Below, piece by piece: positions 46,795-58,893 of a DNA stretch of 64,000 bases (its first letter is position 1; each line of letters begins with the position of its first letter). The position numbers were made by a program, and so were the translations under genes. Below the pieces are notes generated by a model. It was not told the DNA's origin. It ran no database searches and saw only the letters and a list, made by a program, of their open reading frames with translations. The DNA is from Chionoecetes opilio (Eukaryota; Arthropoda; Malacostraca; Decapoda; Majidae). The DNA lies in the NCBI GenBank assembly GCA_016584305.1, contig JACEEZ010025355.1, positions 276,001 through 340,000 on the forward strand, read 5' to 3'.

Positions 46795-47115
46795 CAGTAA
46801 ACCCTCGATAAACCGAACCTCGTTAAACCAAATTTTGGATAAACCGAACGCTGTGTTGCCTTCAAACAAGCCTCTAATATGTCAAACTCTAGTTCGGCAA
46901 ATGCGGCGATTGGTGAGCCGACCGAACATGTTGGCCGGCCCGTGCGTACAAAAATACCTTGTACAAAATTATAGTTTACTCTTACAGTACTGTACATAGT
47001 TAACTTTGTTTGAACACGTATGATCGAACGACGCCCGATCATCCTATAAACCAAACTATCGGATATTGTGATGGACCCTTTCCCCCAATTAGTTCAGTTT
47101 ATCGAGGGTTTACTG
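46795..47115. mobile_element. TA-flanked Tigger-like MITE
   Basis: Ends TA|CAGTAAACCCTCGATAAACC and their exact inverse. 321 bp in the intron upstream of exon E; no coding capacity. Confidence 0.85.
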
Positions 47116-47119
47116 TACC

Positions 47120-48180
47120 TACCATCTTACATTCCACTTGGACACCGGTAATAACTTTTACTTCTCTTAGAAATATTACCCTACGTCTCCCTGACAATCC
47201 CATTACAGCAGTCACGCATCCCATGCATCTCAATCCCATGGTACTATCCAACGTTTACCCAGATTCTCATCTCATGATAAACAACATGCATCCTACAGGC
47301 GTGCACCGACGCATCTTTTTCTACTTGTGACCCGTGATGTTTTGGATCGCTACATAGGTCGCCTTCTCATGTTCCTTGTGTCTGCTTAATCAACAATCTT
47401 GCTTGTCAACTCTCACCTTGTCTAGTTCACCAGTAACATTTATGCTTATTGGCTAATTTTCAGTCTTTTCACTTATTCATGCCTGTATTTACGTCCTTTT
47501 CTCCCAGCACTGTGTTGGTACATGTCAGGGGAGTCTATGATTCTTCCCATTTCCGACCTGTCTCCACACCGCCCCAACACAGTACAGCGCACGGTACTTT
47601 CTAGCTTAATCCAAAGCTAATCAAACCTTAGCAATCATATGAATATTGGTCCTGGTGGTTAGATCAAAACTCAAAGGGAGAAAGTCATGTCATCTGCAAA
47701 ACTAAAGACCCAAGCCACAGGTTTTTTTCTTCTTTCTTTTCTTTTTTATTTATTTATTTTTTCTTTATCCCACAGCTTTTTTTTGAAGCTGTGAGGGTTG
47801 AGTCACAATGAAAGAAAACTTCAGTGTTTGGTACAGCAGTCCCTTATAAGACATGGTTAATGTAGCAGGTGTATTTACCCCGTTTCCAAAAAAGGCATTT
47901 CATACCACTGGAAACAAATATTCAACAGCTGATATTTCTCTTGAATATATTGTAAATCTCGAAGCTCTTCTTTGTAATGCAAAATCTCCTTCTTACATAT
48001 CAAGTTGAGTCAAGGGGAGGGAGGGAGGCATTGTGGGTACGTGATGTCAACGCACATCAGGCTCAACCCCGAGTCTCTCCTCCTATGGACTACAAAGCTC
48101 GTGTTGAAGTGGCAATTATTGTCACTGGGTCTTTTTAAAAAATCATCATTCAAATATGTCTGTTACAAAGGACTATTGTA
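47120..48180. other. Unrecognised sequence
   Basis: Contains a T-rich stretch (47727-47790) and a short palindrome around CACAGCTTTTTTTTGAAGCTGTG; no gene. Confidence 0.35.

Positions 48181-48263
<83 letters not shown>
48180..48263. repeat. (AT)n microsatellite
   Basis: About 75 bp of nearly pure AT repeat. Confidence 0.95.
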
Positions 48264-48267
<4 letters not shown>

Positions 48268-48633
48268 ACACATATTAGGTATGTTTACTGTTTATTACAC
48301 TAAAATTATGATTATCTGTAAAACCATCACCACATATTTTACTTACAATAAATAATGGCTATTTCATGAATATTTTTCATTCAAACCATATTTATAGCTA
48401 GTTATGACTAAACATGAAAATGTTTCTTCTTTCCTTCACTACTTTTCTCTTCAGACATTTGTGATGCTCGTGTAAAGAAAACAAATTCTTTTCGTGAAGA
48501 AAGTGGACAACCTTTTTTTCTAAAAGTTCAATTACTTTCATTATAATCTAAGATGAACCAGTAAATGCAGCAGCAGTGAGGCAATTACAAGCTGACATCA
48601 AATGCATTATATTTAAATCCTGAATGATGCAAT

Positions 48634-48981
48634 CTATAAAGCCTCTCCCTGCCCCGCGTGGCGAAGCAATACGTGATGTCTCAATGTTCCTTTCTGAACA
48701 GTTCGGTATGGACAGTAGGGGCAAGCAAACGGCCGTTCTCCTGTGTGTGTACACATGTGCTTGGTGAGATGGTCTTTTGTAGTAGATCGATATGGACACA
48801 CAGGGCAAGCAAATGGCTTCTCTTTGGTGTGAGTACGCATGTGGTTCCTGAGATTGGTAGTGACATGGGTGGAGTAGGGACAGTAGGGACACAGGTGCTT
48901 CTTGGAGGTAGAGGTTTGGCCCACCTGCACCCGGGGTCTGCCCCTCCTGCCCACCTCCTGCTTCTCACTCTCCACCCCTTC
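48634..48981 (-). CDS. C2H2 zinc-finger alternative terminal exon (exon D, 3 fingers, AT-hook-like spacer)
   Basis: The 115 residues have three fingers at about 31-51, 59-79 and 87-108, with linkers TKEKPF and TGERPF. The spacer contains RRGRPR (about residues 12-17), the core of an AT-hook, which in other proteins contacts the minor groove of AT-rich DNA; a single core like this may be chance. The acceptor is GTCCTCTGCAG|GAAGGGG, phase 0. The first finger (STHVTTNLRNHMRTH) is closely related to that of exon C. The exon ends with AGQGEAL and a stop. It is read as one isoform-specific DNA-binding end of the same gene as its neighbours. Confidence 0.88.
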   Translation of the reverse strand, partial: EGVESEKQEVGRRGRPRVQVGQTSTSKKHLCPYCPYSTHVTTNLRNHMRTHTKEKPFACPVCPYRSTTKDHLTKHMCTHTGERPFACPYCPYRTVQKGTLRHHVLLRHAGQGEAL

Positions 48982-49841
48982 CTGCAGAGGACGTCATCAT
49001 CACAAGCCATTCCAAAACAACAGTTTGAAATACTCACAGGCATTAAATAAAGCATCTCATGACAACCAAATTTACAGTGAATTATTTCACATGAGAAGAA
49101 TGTCATGCGATGACTAATCATATAAAAAACATGAAAATTGATCCTAAGATTCACATTTCTAAGTTCTTGATCAAAGAGGCATATTGAACTATCAATCACA
49201 AAGTGATATGATAAATGATAAATATCAATGTATTTTTTAATAGTGCCTCCACTTTCTTGAATCTTGTTTGTCAGGAGACATAATAGTAAATGTTTCTATC
49301 TTTAATTTGCTATAATACTGTACAACACAAACCCTATGCAGCAAGGCATCACCTTGTTCATGTTAGCATCTTTTGTTGTAATATATATGTAAACATCCAA
49401 ACATCACTAATATGCTGTAGTTTCCAATATATCATGGTGGACATTTCTCAAACACTCAATGAAATGATAGTCATTCATGTTTGAATATGTTAAGTCCCTG
49501 TATCATATCCGTATAACAAATTATTTTGTATACACTTATAGACTGTAACTCCCATTCAATAGGCACTTTGAAGGACAGGAGTTTGAAGCTGAGATTGGCC
49601 AAATTAAATATGGAGACGAGACTCCATGAGTATTACTCATTTCCCGTGCTTCAAAACTTGGTAAATACACACTTAGCCACCCACCCACCCATACTTATAT
49701 CCTGGGAACACTAGGAAGAGAGGCTCCCGGTCCAGACGTAAATATCAAAATGGTATATAAAGTACATAGTTTAATTCAATGTTCATTGAGGGAAGAGAAG
49801 GTGCCTTGAGAGTGGAAAAGACCAACTATTATCCTCACATA

Positions 49842-50751
49842 CGAGGTGCAATCAAAAAGTTCCCGGACAACACCTATAAAAAGCGGACATTCCAGATTTA
49901 AATTGGCTGTCACCTTGTGCAGCAATACGCCACTCCAGCACTTCTGCCATCCATGGAATGCTCCCTGGAAGTCCAGTTTTTTAAGCTTGTCAAGTCACAA
50001 CTGCAATTCATACTGGATATCCTCGATGATGTTAAAATGGCAACCCTTCAGCTTGAACTTCATCTTGGGAAAGAGGAAGAAGTCACAGGGATCCAAATCT
50101 ACAAGTAGGGTGGCTGGGGAACGATGATCATGTCAGTGTGGGCCGAAAATGTGCAAGTTTTCAAAGCACTGAGCTGGCTGCTTTTGCTCTGGGGTTAAGA
50201 GTCTGGGCATAAACTTGGCTGCAACGCAGTGCATGTTCAAATTGGACGTGAGGATGGCCTGACCTCCAATTGACACATTGACGATGTAAGCAACTTCATT
50301 GATAGTGATCCAACAATTCTGACGCACAATCCGTGCAATTTCTTCAACGTTTTCATGTGCTGTGCTCGTTGAAGGTCGCCCTGAGCTCTTGTCACCCTTC
50401 AGTGACGTTCTGCCCCTTTTGAAGTGTGAGTGCTATTCAAACCATGTAGTTCGGCACATAACTTCATTGCTGTCGGCCTGTTTTAACATGTCACTGGTCT
50501 GCGTTCCAATTTCCCAAGCTCGACACAGAATTTGATGTTTGGTCTCTGCTCAAGTCTGAGGTCCATACTGAAATCGCAACTGAGAATCTGAACATGGGCA
50601 GAAAATCACGTGTAGTAAACATCTCAACGTTCACAGAGTGATGCCACACAGCAAACTGAACCACAACAGTCACTGCTGCGAGTGCATGACAATCCTGCGC
50701 TGTTTCTGATACATGGACAGTCTGGGAATTTTTTTATTTGTTGGCACCTCG
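49842..50751 (-). mobile_element. mariner element, internally deleted
   Basis: Ends CGAGGTGCAATCAAAAAG and (inverted) CGAGGTGCCAACAAATAAA, flanked by TA. On the minus strand it encodes mariner transposase pieces: the helix-turn-helix region (50327-50133: ITINEVAYIVNVSIGGQAIL then AAKFMPRLLTPEQKQ) and, in another frame, DPCDFFLFPKMK with the last catalytic Asp and a downstream FQGAFHGWQKCW (about 50115-49900). At 910 bp it is shorter than the usual 1.3 kb, lacking the centre with the first catalytic Asp. Frames are broken, so inactive. Confidence 0.85.
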
Positions 50752-50838
50752 TATAAAGTGGTAACAAGGAGGATCCTCCGAATTATAGACCTGTCTGATT
50801 AATGTAGTAGAGAAGATAGTGAGGGATAGATGGGTTAA

Positions 50839-51980
50839 GGGGAGCGTCACACCATTTCTTAATTACCGGTGGATTGTCATGATTTTTTTTATGTCTTAAG
50901 TATGCTAATGCTGAAATAATCCTAGCTCATTTTTAGATCCATAGCTCGATACATAACTGCAAAAAATAATAAAAACTTTTTTTTTTAAAGAAATTTAACT
51001 CTTAATAACATTCTTAACCAATGACTTGCACTGATGAAAAAATTACCAAATATGTATTACAAAATATCCAATCGATTCATCTTTTAAGAATTTTGAATTT
51101 CATTCTTCTTAAGTGTTTAGAATTTTGTTTGATTTTTTGGATCTCGTAAATGTATTTGCTATTACGTATTTGCAAATATTTACCCAAATTGAAAAAAAAA
51201 AAAAAGATGAGAAATTCACATCTTTATTCCTCTTTCCAATGATATATTGTTTGTTAAATTTGGTACAATAGTGGCGAAGTTATTAAAGGAAAACCGGAAA
51301 GAAAAAAAATTTCAGTAGAGGTTTAAAGGCGCGCAGTTTAAAAAGCCGTGCGCCCTTTATACCTCGAGGCTCGGTGAATCTGAGCAGATGCTGGTTTGTT
51401 TGTTTACTCTCGCAGCCACGCTCTCTATCACTCTTGAAGTGTTATATGACATAGCTGGCATCTGATCCCCCCTTTTGCAAAAGGTACTTAGTCACAAATG
51501 GGTGCTAGCTGTCAGACGCGCATGGACAGTTTGCTGAACTACAGCCAGCATTCTCTCTCTCTGAGCCACTTTATGCCTTGATGTCCTCGGCATGGTGGTG
51601 GAGGAGGTAGAGAGCGTGATGTAGATTAATCCTGCGCTGAATAAATGGTCTGGATGGAGCAGGAATGGTGGAAGGCTGAGAGACGAGCAGCGACACCCGG
51701 CTTCTCCCTCTACTCCCTCACTACTGAGGCCTTGAGACGACCCTCTGTCTCACAGAGAGGAACTGAGAGGTGCCAGTTTGCCTATGCCAGTGAATATCAT
51801 ACAAATTTTCTTTACGGATATTTTTCGGGAGGGAGGGGGGGTGAGATAATCCGCCATAACTTTCAATTTTTCTTCTTTCTTTATAATACTTTATCACAAG
51901 CTTGCTCAAGTGTTCAACTACGCATGATAATTTTTTCGAATATTTAGATTTTTTCCGGAAATATTCGTGTGACGCTCCCC
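50839..51980. mobile_element. TTAA-flanked (piggyBac-type) MITE
   Basis: Ends GGGGAGCGTCACACCA and (inverted) GGGGAGCGTCACACGA, with TTAA at 50835-50838 and 51981-51984. 1142 bp, no transposase. It sits in LINE coding sequence, which continues on both sides. Confidence 0.85.
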
Positions 51981-52079
51981 TTAAGTATCTGGAAAGAATA
52001 ATTATATCAACCAGGTATTTTGGATTTAGATCTGTGAGTTCATGCATCTTAAATATGCTGTGCTTTTACTCAATTCCAT

Positions 52080-53830
52080 CCAGCAATTAGGTGTACACAA
52101 ATTCGGGATATAAAAACCATAATATATTTTCATAGTGTACTTCTGTAAGTATGGGAAAAAAATTGCAACACATCATCACTATAACACAGATAAAATGTAC
52201 TTCATGATTGAGTAGGAACATATAAAAGTACATACACACATCTTTCAACAACACCAGTTGAATTGCATTGAGTTTTTACATTGCGATAACACTGACGGCA
52301 ACACTAACTGCAATATATATAATATTTAATTTAATGCTAAAACATCTTGAATTAGTAAAAGGTTAACACTAAAAACGTTATTTTATTTTATTAGCAGCCA
52401 GATTATCTCAAACCAATTTGATCTCGGAGTCTTAATAATCCTTTCGTTTGTCTCTGTGATGTGCAAAAATACTATTTGCAAATTTCAGTCAGAGTTTGTG
52501 AGTTAAGATTTAAAACTTCCAGAATCCAGTTCTGTTTGTTAAGGTACACATTGCCTACAAAAAGTGACATGACAACACCCGACTGTCAAGCAAGTGTTTA
52601 CCACCGAGTGCTGCCCACCTCCTCAGCTCCCCTCTCACTCGCTATCGGTTAATCCTTTTTTGATCCCATGAAATAAATTCCTTGTCACTTCATTAACCCA
52701 ATCCGTCCAAAGACTAATTCTTGTTATGAGAGGAGAATGTCAAGGATTTAGTAAGGTGTACTGGCTGCCATTAGATAGCTGATACAATCCTGCACACATT
52801 GGCTGCTGCCTCCCATGCAGCCTGACAGCTGTGGTTGTTTATTCCTCTTCCCTTAACCTCATCCTAACCCTTCTAGAAAAAAATTCCCAAAAGACAGCTG
52901 TGATACTGAAACGGTAACAAAAATTCCATTAGTTTATTCCAGTGAGTTCATGAAAACCTATCCAACCTTCTTGAAACATTTGTCCTTTTCTTTATTCTTT
53001 GCAGCATTCAGCAGCCCGGGACTTATTATTTTTGTCCTCGTCCTTCATCAAACTCAAAAACAATACTCATAAAGGGCTTAAAAAAAAAATGTATGCCAGA
53101 CTGTGGAATATGAGGCAAAGAATTCCTTCCAACTTACATAACTGATACAGTGAACCAGCCAACCAGGTTTAAGAACGTAGTTTATACTTATCGTTTCCTT
53201 TAATAAGATTAGAGAAGACTAAGACCATATAGGCTGCTAGGGTAACCAGGTTATAACATCCTTCCCGCCACACAGCCACTTGAAGCAATGCAAACACCTC
53301 ACAGGCCGACCATCCTACCAGGGAACCACATCACCGCCTGTCTTAAATGTATCTCCAGTTCCATTTTTGTAGCTATTCCTTAAATGAATATAATCACAGA
53401 CACAATCCTTTTTCTTTTGCAGCATTTTTCTCATTTTCATGATGGCAATTATTTCACCAATTATGTGCTGCAATTTTTTTGCCCAGCAACAGACAGGAAC
53501 TACAGATCAGTCATCCACAGCATGCAACGTCTCGTCCAGAAGGTGACAACACAGCGTCTCATGACAGCCTAAACAACTACAATCCTATGTTAACTCGTGT
53601 CTCCTTTCCTACTATTACCTTTACTACTCTTGTGTACACAGCAAACAATGATAGAAACATATATTAACCTATACTTCTTTGAGTTTTCAGCATTGAACAG
53701 CACAGGACTACTAGCTTAGCCCTTCCCATTCATTAATCAAGCTCTCAACAAACAAATCAAATAACAATGAGAACTTTGAAAAATTAGAATCAAGGTAATA
53801 TGTAGTACAACTTGACACTATATTCTAGTG
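52080..53830. other. Unrecognised AT-rich sequence
   Basis: No gene, no repeat with clear ends. Confidence 0.35.
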
Positions 53831-53837
53831 TCTTAAT

Positions 53838-54080
53838 TGTGTGGGTAAATTGAGAATTGCCTTGATATTGTGGGTAAATTGAGAATTGTCTTGATATTGT
53901 GGGTAAATTGAGAATTGTCTTGATATTGTGGGTAAATTGAGAATTGTCTTGATATTGTGGGTAAATTGAGAATTGCCTTGATATTGTGGGTAAATTGAGA
54001 ATTGTCTTGATATTGTGGGTAAATTGAGAATTGTCTAGATATTGTGGGTAAATTGAGAAGTCTTATTATTGTGGGTAAAT
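53838..54080 (+). repeat. Minisatellite, unit 29 bp
   Basis: About eight copies of TTGTGGGTAAATTGAGAATT followed by GTCTTGATA. It begins about 27 bp past the stop of exon C and would be transcribed in its 3' UTR. Confidence 0.92.
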
Positions 54081-54106
54081 TAAGAGAAAAAAAAAGGTTC
54101 CTAAAA

Positions 54107-54445
54107 TTAAACAGGAACAAATTCAAAGGGCATCAGATCCAGGTTATGCTTCATGACATGCCTTTTGAGTCTCTTTTTAGATATAGCCATATGAGGGCAA
54201 TAAGGGCATGGAAAAGGCCTCTCCCCTGTGTGGATCTTTATGTGATCCACCAAGGTTTGTTTAGTGGTGGCGCGGTACGAGCAATGGCCGCAAGAGAAGG
54301 GTCTTTCCTTCGTGTGTGTGCACAAATGATTCTTGAGGTTAGTGGTTACTGTGGTGGAGTACACACAGTAGGGGCAGCAGTGTACCTTAGGCGAGGAAGC
54401 CTTGCCCCCGCCACCGCTACCTCCGGCTTCAATCTTGAGCCTCAC
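54107..54445 (-). CDS. C2H2 zinc-finger alternative terminal exon (exon C, 3 fingers)
   Basis: The 112 residues start with a Gly-rich spacer (GGSGGGG) and then three fingers at about 24-44, 52-72 and 80-100. The first linker is TKERPF and the second TGERPF, variants of TGEKP. In the third finger the usual aromatic residue after the second Cys is in CPHCPH/CPYCPH context (His instead of Tyr), a mild oddity. The tail NLDLMPFEFVPV is hydrophobic. The acceptor is GTCCTCTGCAG|GTGAGG, phase 0, preceded by the GTAAG-containing motif shared with exons A, F, G and H. A 29-bp minisatellite begins only about 30 bp beyond the stop and would lie in the 3' UTR. Function is inferred from the fingers as sequence-specific DNA binding. 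Confidence 0.88.
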   Translation of the reverse strand: MRLKIEAGGSGGGGKASSPKVHCCPYCVYSTTVTTNLKNHLCTHTKERPFSCGHCSYRATTKQTLVDHIKIHTGERPFPCPYCPHMAISKKRLKRHVMKHNLDLMPFEFVPV

Positions 54446-54503
54446 CTGCAGAGGACACCTGGCTTACTTAACAGTTCAGGCATTAGAACACAGCACACTA
54501 CTA

Positions 54504-54732
54504 CCAACAATAACACTATAGTCGCCACTGTACTAATGTCACCAGATAGGCGCCATATATTACAAATTTTGGTATCACTACAGATTTGTATGTGCCACTG
54601 AAGACACATACATAATATAAACTACTGTGCATGCCTCTTCAATGGCACATACACATCTGTAGTGATGCTAAAATGTGTTATATATGGCGCCTGGCGACAT
54701 TAGTGCAGTGGCGACTATAGTGTTATTGACGG
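54504..54732. mobile_element. TA-flanked palindromic MITE
   Basis: Arms of about 100 bp, AACAATAACACTATAGTCGC and inverse, meeting around 54600. Same family as 58421-58893 (CACTATAGTCGCCA, ATGTGCCACTGAAGA). Confidence 0.8.
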
Positions 54733-54959
54733 TACTTATTTATACTAAACTAGAGAAATTTGAACTTAATTAACCTCATGTAAATAATGATGGAGGAAAC
54801 ATCTTGCAAATAACTACTGTGTCTTTACCACGGTATACGTTGAGTACTATAAAAATCCAGCAATAATGATTTGTAGCCGTTACTAGACCATTAATTGTGA
54901 TGGACTGCTTGACAAGGTGTCTGTATATGGTTACTATCCATGATAGTAACCAGGGTGTG

Positions 54960-54961
<2 letters not shown>

Positions 54962-55042
<81 letters not shown>

Positions 55043-55071
55043 CTTTCAAAAGGTCAACATTTGAACATGCG

Positions 55072-55118
<47 letters not shown>
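54962..55118. repeat. (GA)n and (CT)n facing each other
   Basis: About 78 bp of GA repeat, a 35-bp spacer, then about 43 bp of CT repeat. The two runs are complementary and could pair. Confidence 0.95.
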
Positions 55119-55119
<1 letters not shown>

Positions 55120-55121
<2 letters not shown>

Positions 55122-56057
55122 CATTTATCACATTTATCCATTATCACATTTATCCTTTCTCATACATTTATCCCTATTTACTGTGGTGAGCATAGGTTAA
55201 AAAGGATGATCCCTGGTACACATCTTCATACATATAAATGTACTAAACCAGAGCATGGAAGAAGGTGGTCTGCAATTTGAACACAAGCGCTGAACATGCG
55301 GAGCTAACTAAGTACTTTCTCAATTAATCCAACAAAATGTTCGTAATGGAAAACCCCACTTTAGGAATATTTTCACTTCTTCATCAAGAATACGATGTGT
55401 AGGACAGACGCCATGACATGACACGCCTTATGACACCTTTACCACACCTACATGAATACTTCGGAGATATTTCTGAATAACATTCTTCATAGAATTTTAA
55501 AAATTTGTAGTCAGGGTCGTTGCAATCTTTACGAAAACAATAAGTGGAATTCTTAAGTGTTTCAGTTTTGTGCATTGTTTTGTAAAGTACTGAGCCTCAG
55601 AAAAATATCCCACCTGAGCCAAGTAGGTATTCAACTGTTGATTTGTTTTGTCTTTTGTCAACTTATTGACTTGAAGCAAAATTCTTAACTCTACTTTAGA
55701 CACAGCAAGCAGCAGTCACAAATATAGATCCCACATAGACACTTGTACAGCCAGTGCCAGGCCATCCGTCCCACTGAATGGTGTATCCCTGGGTGTATCT
55801 TGTATCTGCCTGAGAAGTAACTCATTTTGTCACATGAGAGAACTTGTACATTTTTATCTATTCTTGTTTCAATTCATGACTCTGTACTGTTTTGGGGACA
55901 CTGAATGTGTTTATTACTTTACAACTATTTACATTGTTGTGAATTTTCAAAAGATATTGGAATTAAAAATCTTTTTGAGTAGTCCATTGGCAGGTGTGTA
56001 GTTCAAACTGAGAGGTTTGAATCATTGAATGAAAGCAATTTGGACTATTCTAATTTC
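55120..56057. other. Unrecognised sequence
   Basis: No gene seen. Confidence 0.35.
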
Positions 56058-56400
56058 CGAGGAGGCGATAGCAGAGTGGTTAGTGTCTCCGAGTGGCGTG
56101 CTCGGTGACCCGAGTTAGATCCCTGGTGAGGGAGAATATCCACTTAAAATCTTTCTCCACCGTCGAGTGGCCTAAGAACACCCACATGCTTCCCATTAAC
56201 TCTACCTTCGATTGCGAGTGCATCGGAGGACACAGGGGGGCGGCATGAGCCTCTAATCACAGGCATTACTATAAAATCCTGCCTCCGCCACCACGGGCGA
56301 GGGCCAACCATCACAGCCCTCAAGTGAACCTCCAGGGCCTACCATCCCACCCCTGGAGGTCACTGCCTACACGCACTATAGGCACAAATGTAAAAAAAAC
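56058..56400 (+). repeat. Complete tRNA-derived SINE
   Basis: The head has an A-box-like AGCAGAGTGGTTAGTG and a B-box-like GACCCGAGTTAGATCCC about 50 bp later; the body follows with CACCGTCGAGTGGCCTAAG, GGGCGAGGGCCAACCATC and CCATCCCACCCCTGGAG, then a short poly-A. It is the reference for the copies at 4064, 10249, 16262 and 29490. Confidence 0.8.
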
Positions 56401-57420
56401 AGGAATGAAAAGCCAGTAATTCTACCCTTCCATAGGGTGTGTGGTGCTACGGGAGTGGAAAAGCAACAATCTTGCCCTTTTGTGGATGTGTATGAAGCGT
56501 GTGAGCCTTGCCTTGCCTTGCCTTGCCTCAATGGACCAGAACTGGCATATGACACACAACAAAGTGGTGAACAGATGAGGCATAGAAAACTAATGAACAT
56601 GAAGTGTCACTATTTTTTGGTATTTTTCAGGACATTATTGGCAGACACCAACTGTATTTTGGAGTCCCTGATATGATAAAGTTTGGGAATCTATGGTAAG
56701 TGTATAGCACTTAACGGATAAAATGTGCATGTGTTACGGCTGCAGTGGTACCTACGAGGGGATCAAAATGTTCTACACCTATACAAAGCAGACCGTACCT
56801 GCTTAGAATGTGGCTATCGTCCCCTCAATGGAGTCACCTTGAACAACCCTCCAGGGGCGGATCTAGGGAGTTTCTTTTTCGGATTTACTTTATTGCATAT
56901 TTTTTTGGGCGGGTGGGGTGGGGGTTGCTTGGTGCTTGACACACTTAAAGAATTAGACTTGCCGGGAGCATTGCAAGTGTGGCAAAAGCGCTGAGTGTTG
57001 TGTTGCAGTACAAGGTGACTGCTTCAGAGGGGACGGCGGCCTTATTTGCATCGGGTATTGTCTGCTTTTTATAGTTGTGGTCTTGGAACATTTTGATCGG
57101 ACCTCATATATTTCTCCTAGGTACCAGAGTTAAGTAGGTCAAAATTTTAAGGCCATATTTTGGTTATACATCCAAGCTCTCCAAAAGGTCAGTATGGCTC
57201 ATCTCTAGTAGCTTTAAAAAGTGCCGGCTATGACTAGGTAACACGGTCAACATCAAGAACTGAGTTTGTTCAGCATAACTACCAACGACTATATTCATAT
57301 TTCAGAAGAAACCAGGCAGTATATGGAAATAGAATATTAATATTAACATTAACATTAACAGAATGGTTGATACAACATATGAACTAATGAATATCAGAAT
57401 TACTTTTGTCTACATAAAGG
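56401..57420. other. Unrecognised sequence with a lone hAT-like end
   Basis: CAGGGGCGGATCTAGG at about 56852 looks like one end of a hAT element; no partner found. No gene. Confidence 0.35.
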
Positions 57421-57424
57421 TATG

Positions 57425-57690
57425 GATGGGGCATACGCTATGCTGTGCGTGGCCTCGGTGCTCACCTCCATCGCATTACCCTTCGAGCCTGTGGTGGGTG
57501 ACAACCCATTACCCTGGGACACAGGGCTAGTGTGACATCCGGTTTACCACAGTTACCTTCCCCAGGTTTTCCCAAGTACCCATTTATCAACCCCAAAAGG
57601 GAGGATGAACAGCTGGTTGGGCTGGCCGCCAACTTGCCTGGCCCGGATTCGAACTAGGGCCCGCCAGCAAAGCAATTTCTTCCTATTTCT
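57425..57690 (-). repeat. Possible tRNA-derived SINE, second type
   Basis: Ends near 57665 in GGATTCGAACTAGGGCCCGC, the inverted B box (GGCCCTAGTTCGAATCC); the body is CC-rich. The A box is unclear. Confidence 0.4.
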
Positions 57691-57867
57691 ATTTATCCCC
57701 ATTGAGCGAGCAGATGGGATGTATGTTGTGTATGAGGTCCCAACCTTACCCAAAGATCGATGCTATGACCTATCATCCTCCCGATAGGTAGGATGATGGC
57801 TGGTAATCATAAGTCCAGTGCATGAACAAAATGTGATAGTGACGGTTGAATAAAAAGCGGATACACA

Positions 57868-58115
57868 CTGCATGCATGGTCTAGTGGTTAAAAAACGTGC
57901 CTGGCCATTCTGTGGTCGCACATTCGATCCCTTCTCACCCCAGGGTATTTTTCAATGACAAATATATGCAGGAGCAAAGGGATGGGTTGTGTGTGTGTGT
58001 GTTGTGAGGTTCTAGCATTACCCAAAGATTTGTCAGTACGGGCTCCAAGCTCTTTCCGGGCGGGTAAAACTGGCAATTGCGTCCAGCTCGAGAGGGCAAG
58101 ACCGTAGGTGAATAC
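57868..58115 (+). repeat. tRNA-derived SINE, third type
   Basis: A-box-like TGGTCTAGTGGTTAAAAA and B-box-like GGTCGCACATTCGATCCC, then a body (GGGCTCCAAGCTCTTTCC) and a (CA)n end at 58118-58145. Confidence 0.65.
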
Positions 58116-58145
58116 AGACACACACATACACACACACCACACACA

Positions 58146-58420
58146 TGCACATTATCAATCACATCATGAAGATAGGGAAAGTAAAAGGAATAGCAACAAG
58201 ATGGATACCAAGTTTCAGAAATTCAAGCAATGAGGAAAGATTAGAGAAGTTACAAGTTCACCAAGCTGAAGTACAGAAGGAAAAAAGGAAACTGATTATG
58301 GTAAATAAATATGTGAAAAAAAAGGATGCAAAGAATTCAATGCTAAGGAGACACCGTAAGAGATAAGGATGAGCTAAGTACTGCTTCCCATACAGAGAAA
58401 TAGATCCGAGGAATGCATTA
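58146..58420 (+). mobile_element. Possible LINE RT C-terminal fragment
   Basis: RWIPSFRNSSNEERLEKLQV resembles the LRDLPYEERLSRLKLP region of the LINE at 25091. Weak, interrupted by the MITE 58421-58893. Confidence 0.4.
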
Positions 58421-58893
58421 CCGTAGATAACACTATAGTCGCCACGGTGCAATCATGTCGCCAGGCACCATATATTACAAATTATAGCATCACTACTGAT
58501 TTTTATGTGCCACTGAAGATGATACACAGTAGTTTATATCATGACTGTATAATCTACCCTGTTTCAGTGTTATTTTGTGCTTTGTATCTGCAAGTATATA
58601 GTTTCAAATTTCCCTAGTCGTTTATTTTTCGGGCGATGACGACGGCGGGAGGACACTCTAAACATAAGCACTAGCTGGCAATCTTAGTGTAGGTCGCCAC
58701 TCGGTTGATATTTTTGTAATTTGTTTATTTATAGCCATAATATGACACAGATGAAGACACAAAATGACAGACTCTCCAGATAGCCCCTTCTAACTTTCCT
58801 GAAATCATGGATGTAGAAATGTAAGTATTAACGCCATCAGACGTCTGTACATCGAAAAAAACGTTGTCCTGGCGACTTTAGTGTTATCTACGG
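58421..58893. mobile_element. TA-flanked MITE
   Basis: Ends TA|CCGTAGATAACACTATAGTC and (inverted) CCGTAGATAACACTAAAGTC. 473 bp; related to 54504-54732. Confidence 0.85.

Larger units (their letters stand above)
49720..52075 (+). mobile_element. LINE RT fragment split by two transposons
   Basis: Three pieces read in order against the LINE RT at 25091: 49730-49840 (GPDVNIKMVYK, then CSLREEKVP), 50752-50838 (KGGNKEDPPNYRPV-like, frameshifted, then DRW) and 51981-52075 (KYLERIII, then FGFRSVSSCILNML). The gaps are a mariner (49842-50751) and a TTAA element (50839-51980). Inactive. Confidence 0.75.

Noticed and set aside
51645..51947. 100-residue plus-strand frame
   Set aside because: Inside the TTAA-flanked MITE, no recognisable domain.
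54940..55200. Frames of Arg-Glu and Ser-Leu repeats
   Set aside because: Direct translation of GA/CT microsatellites.
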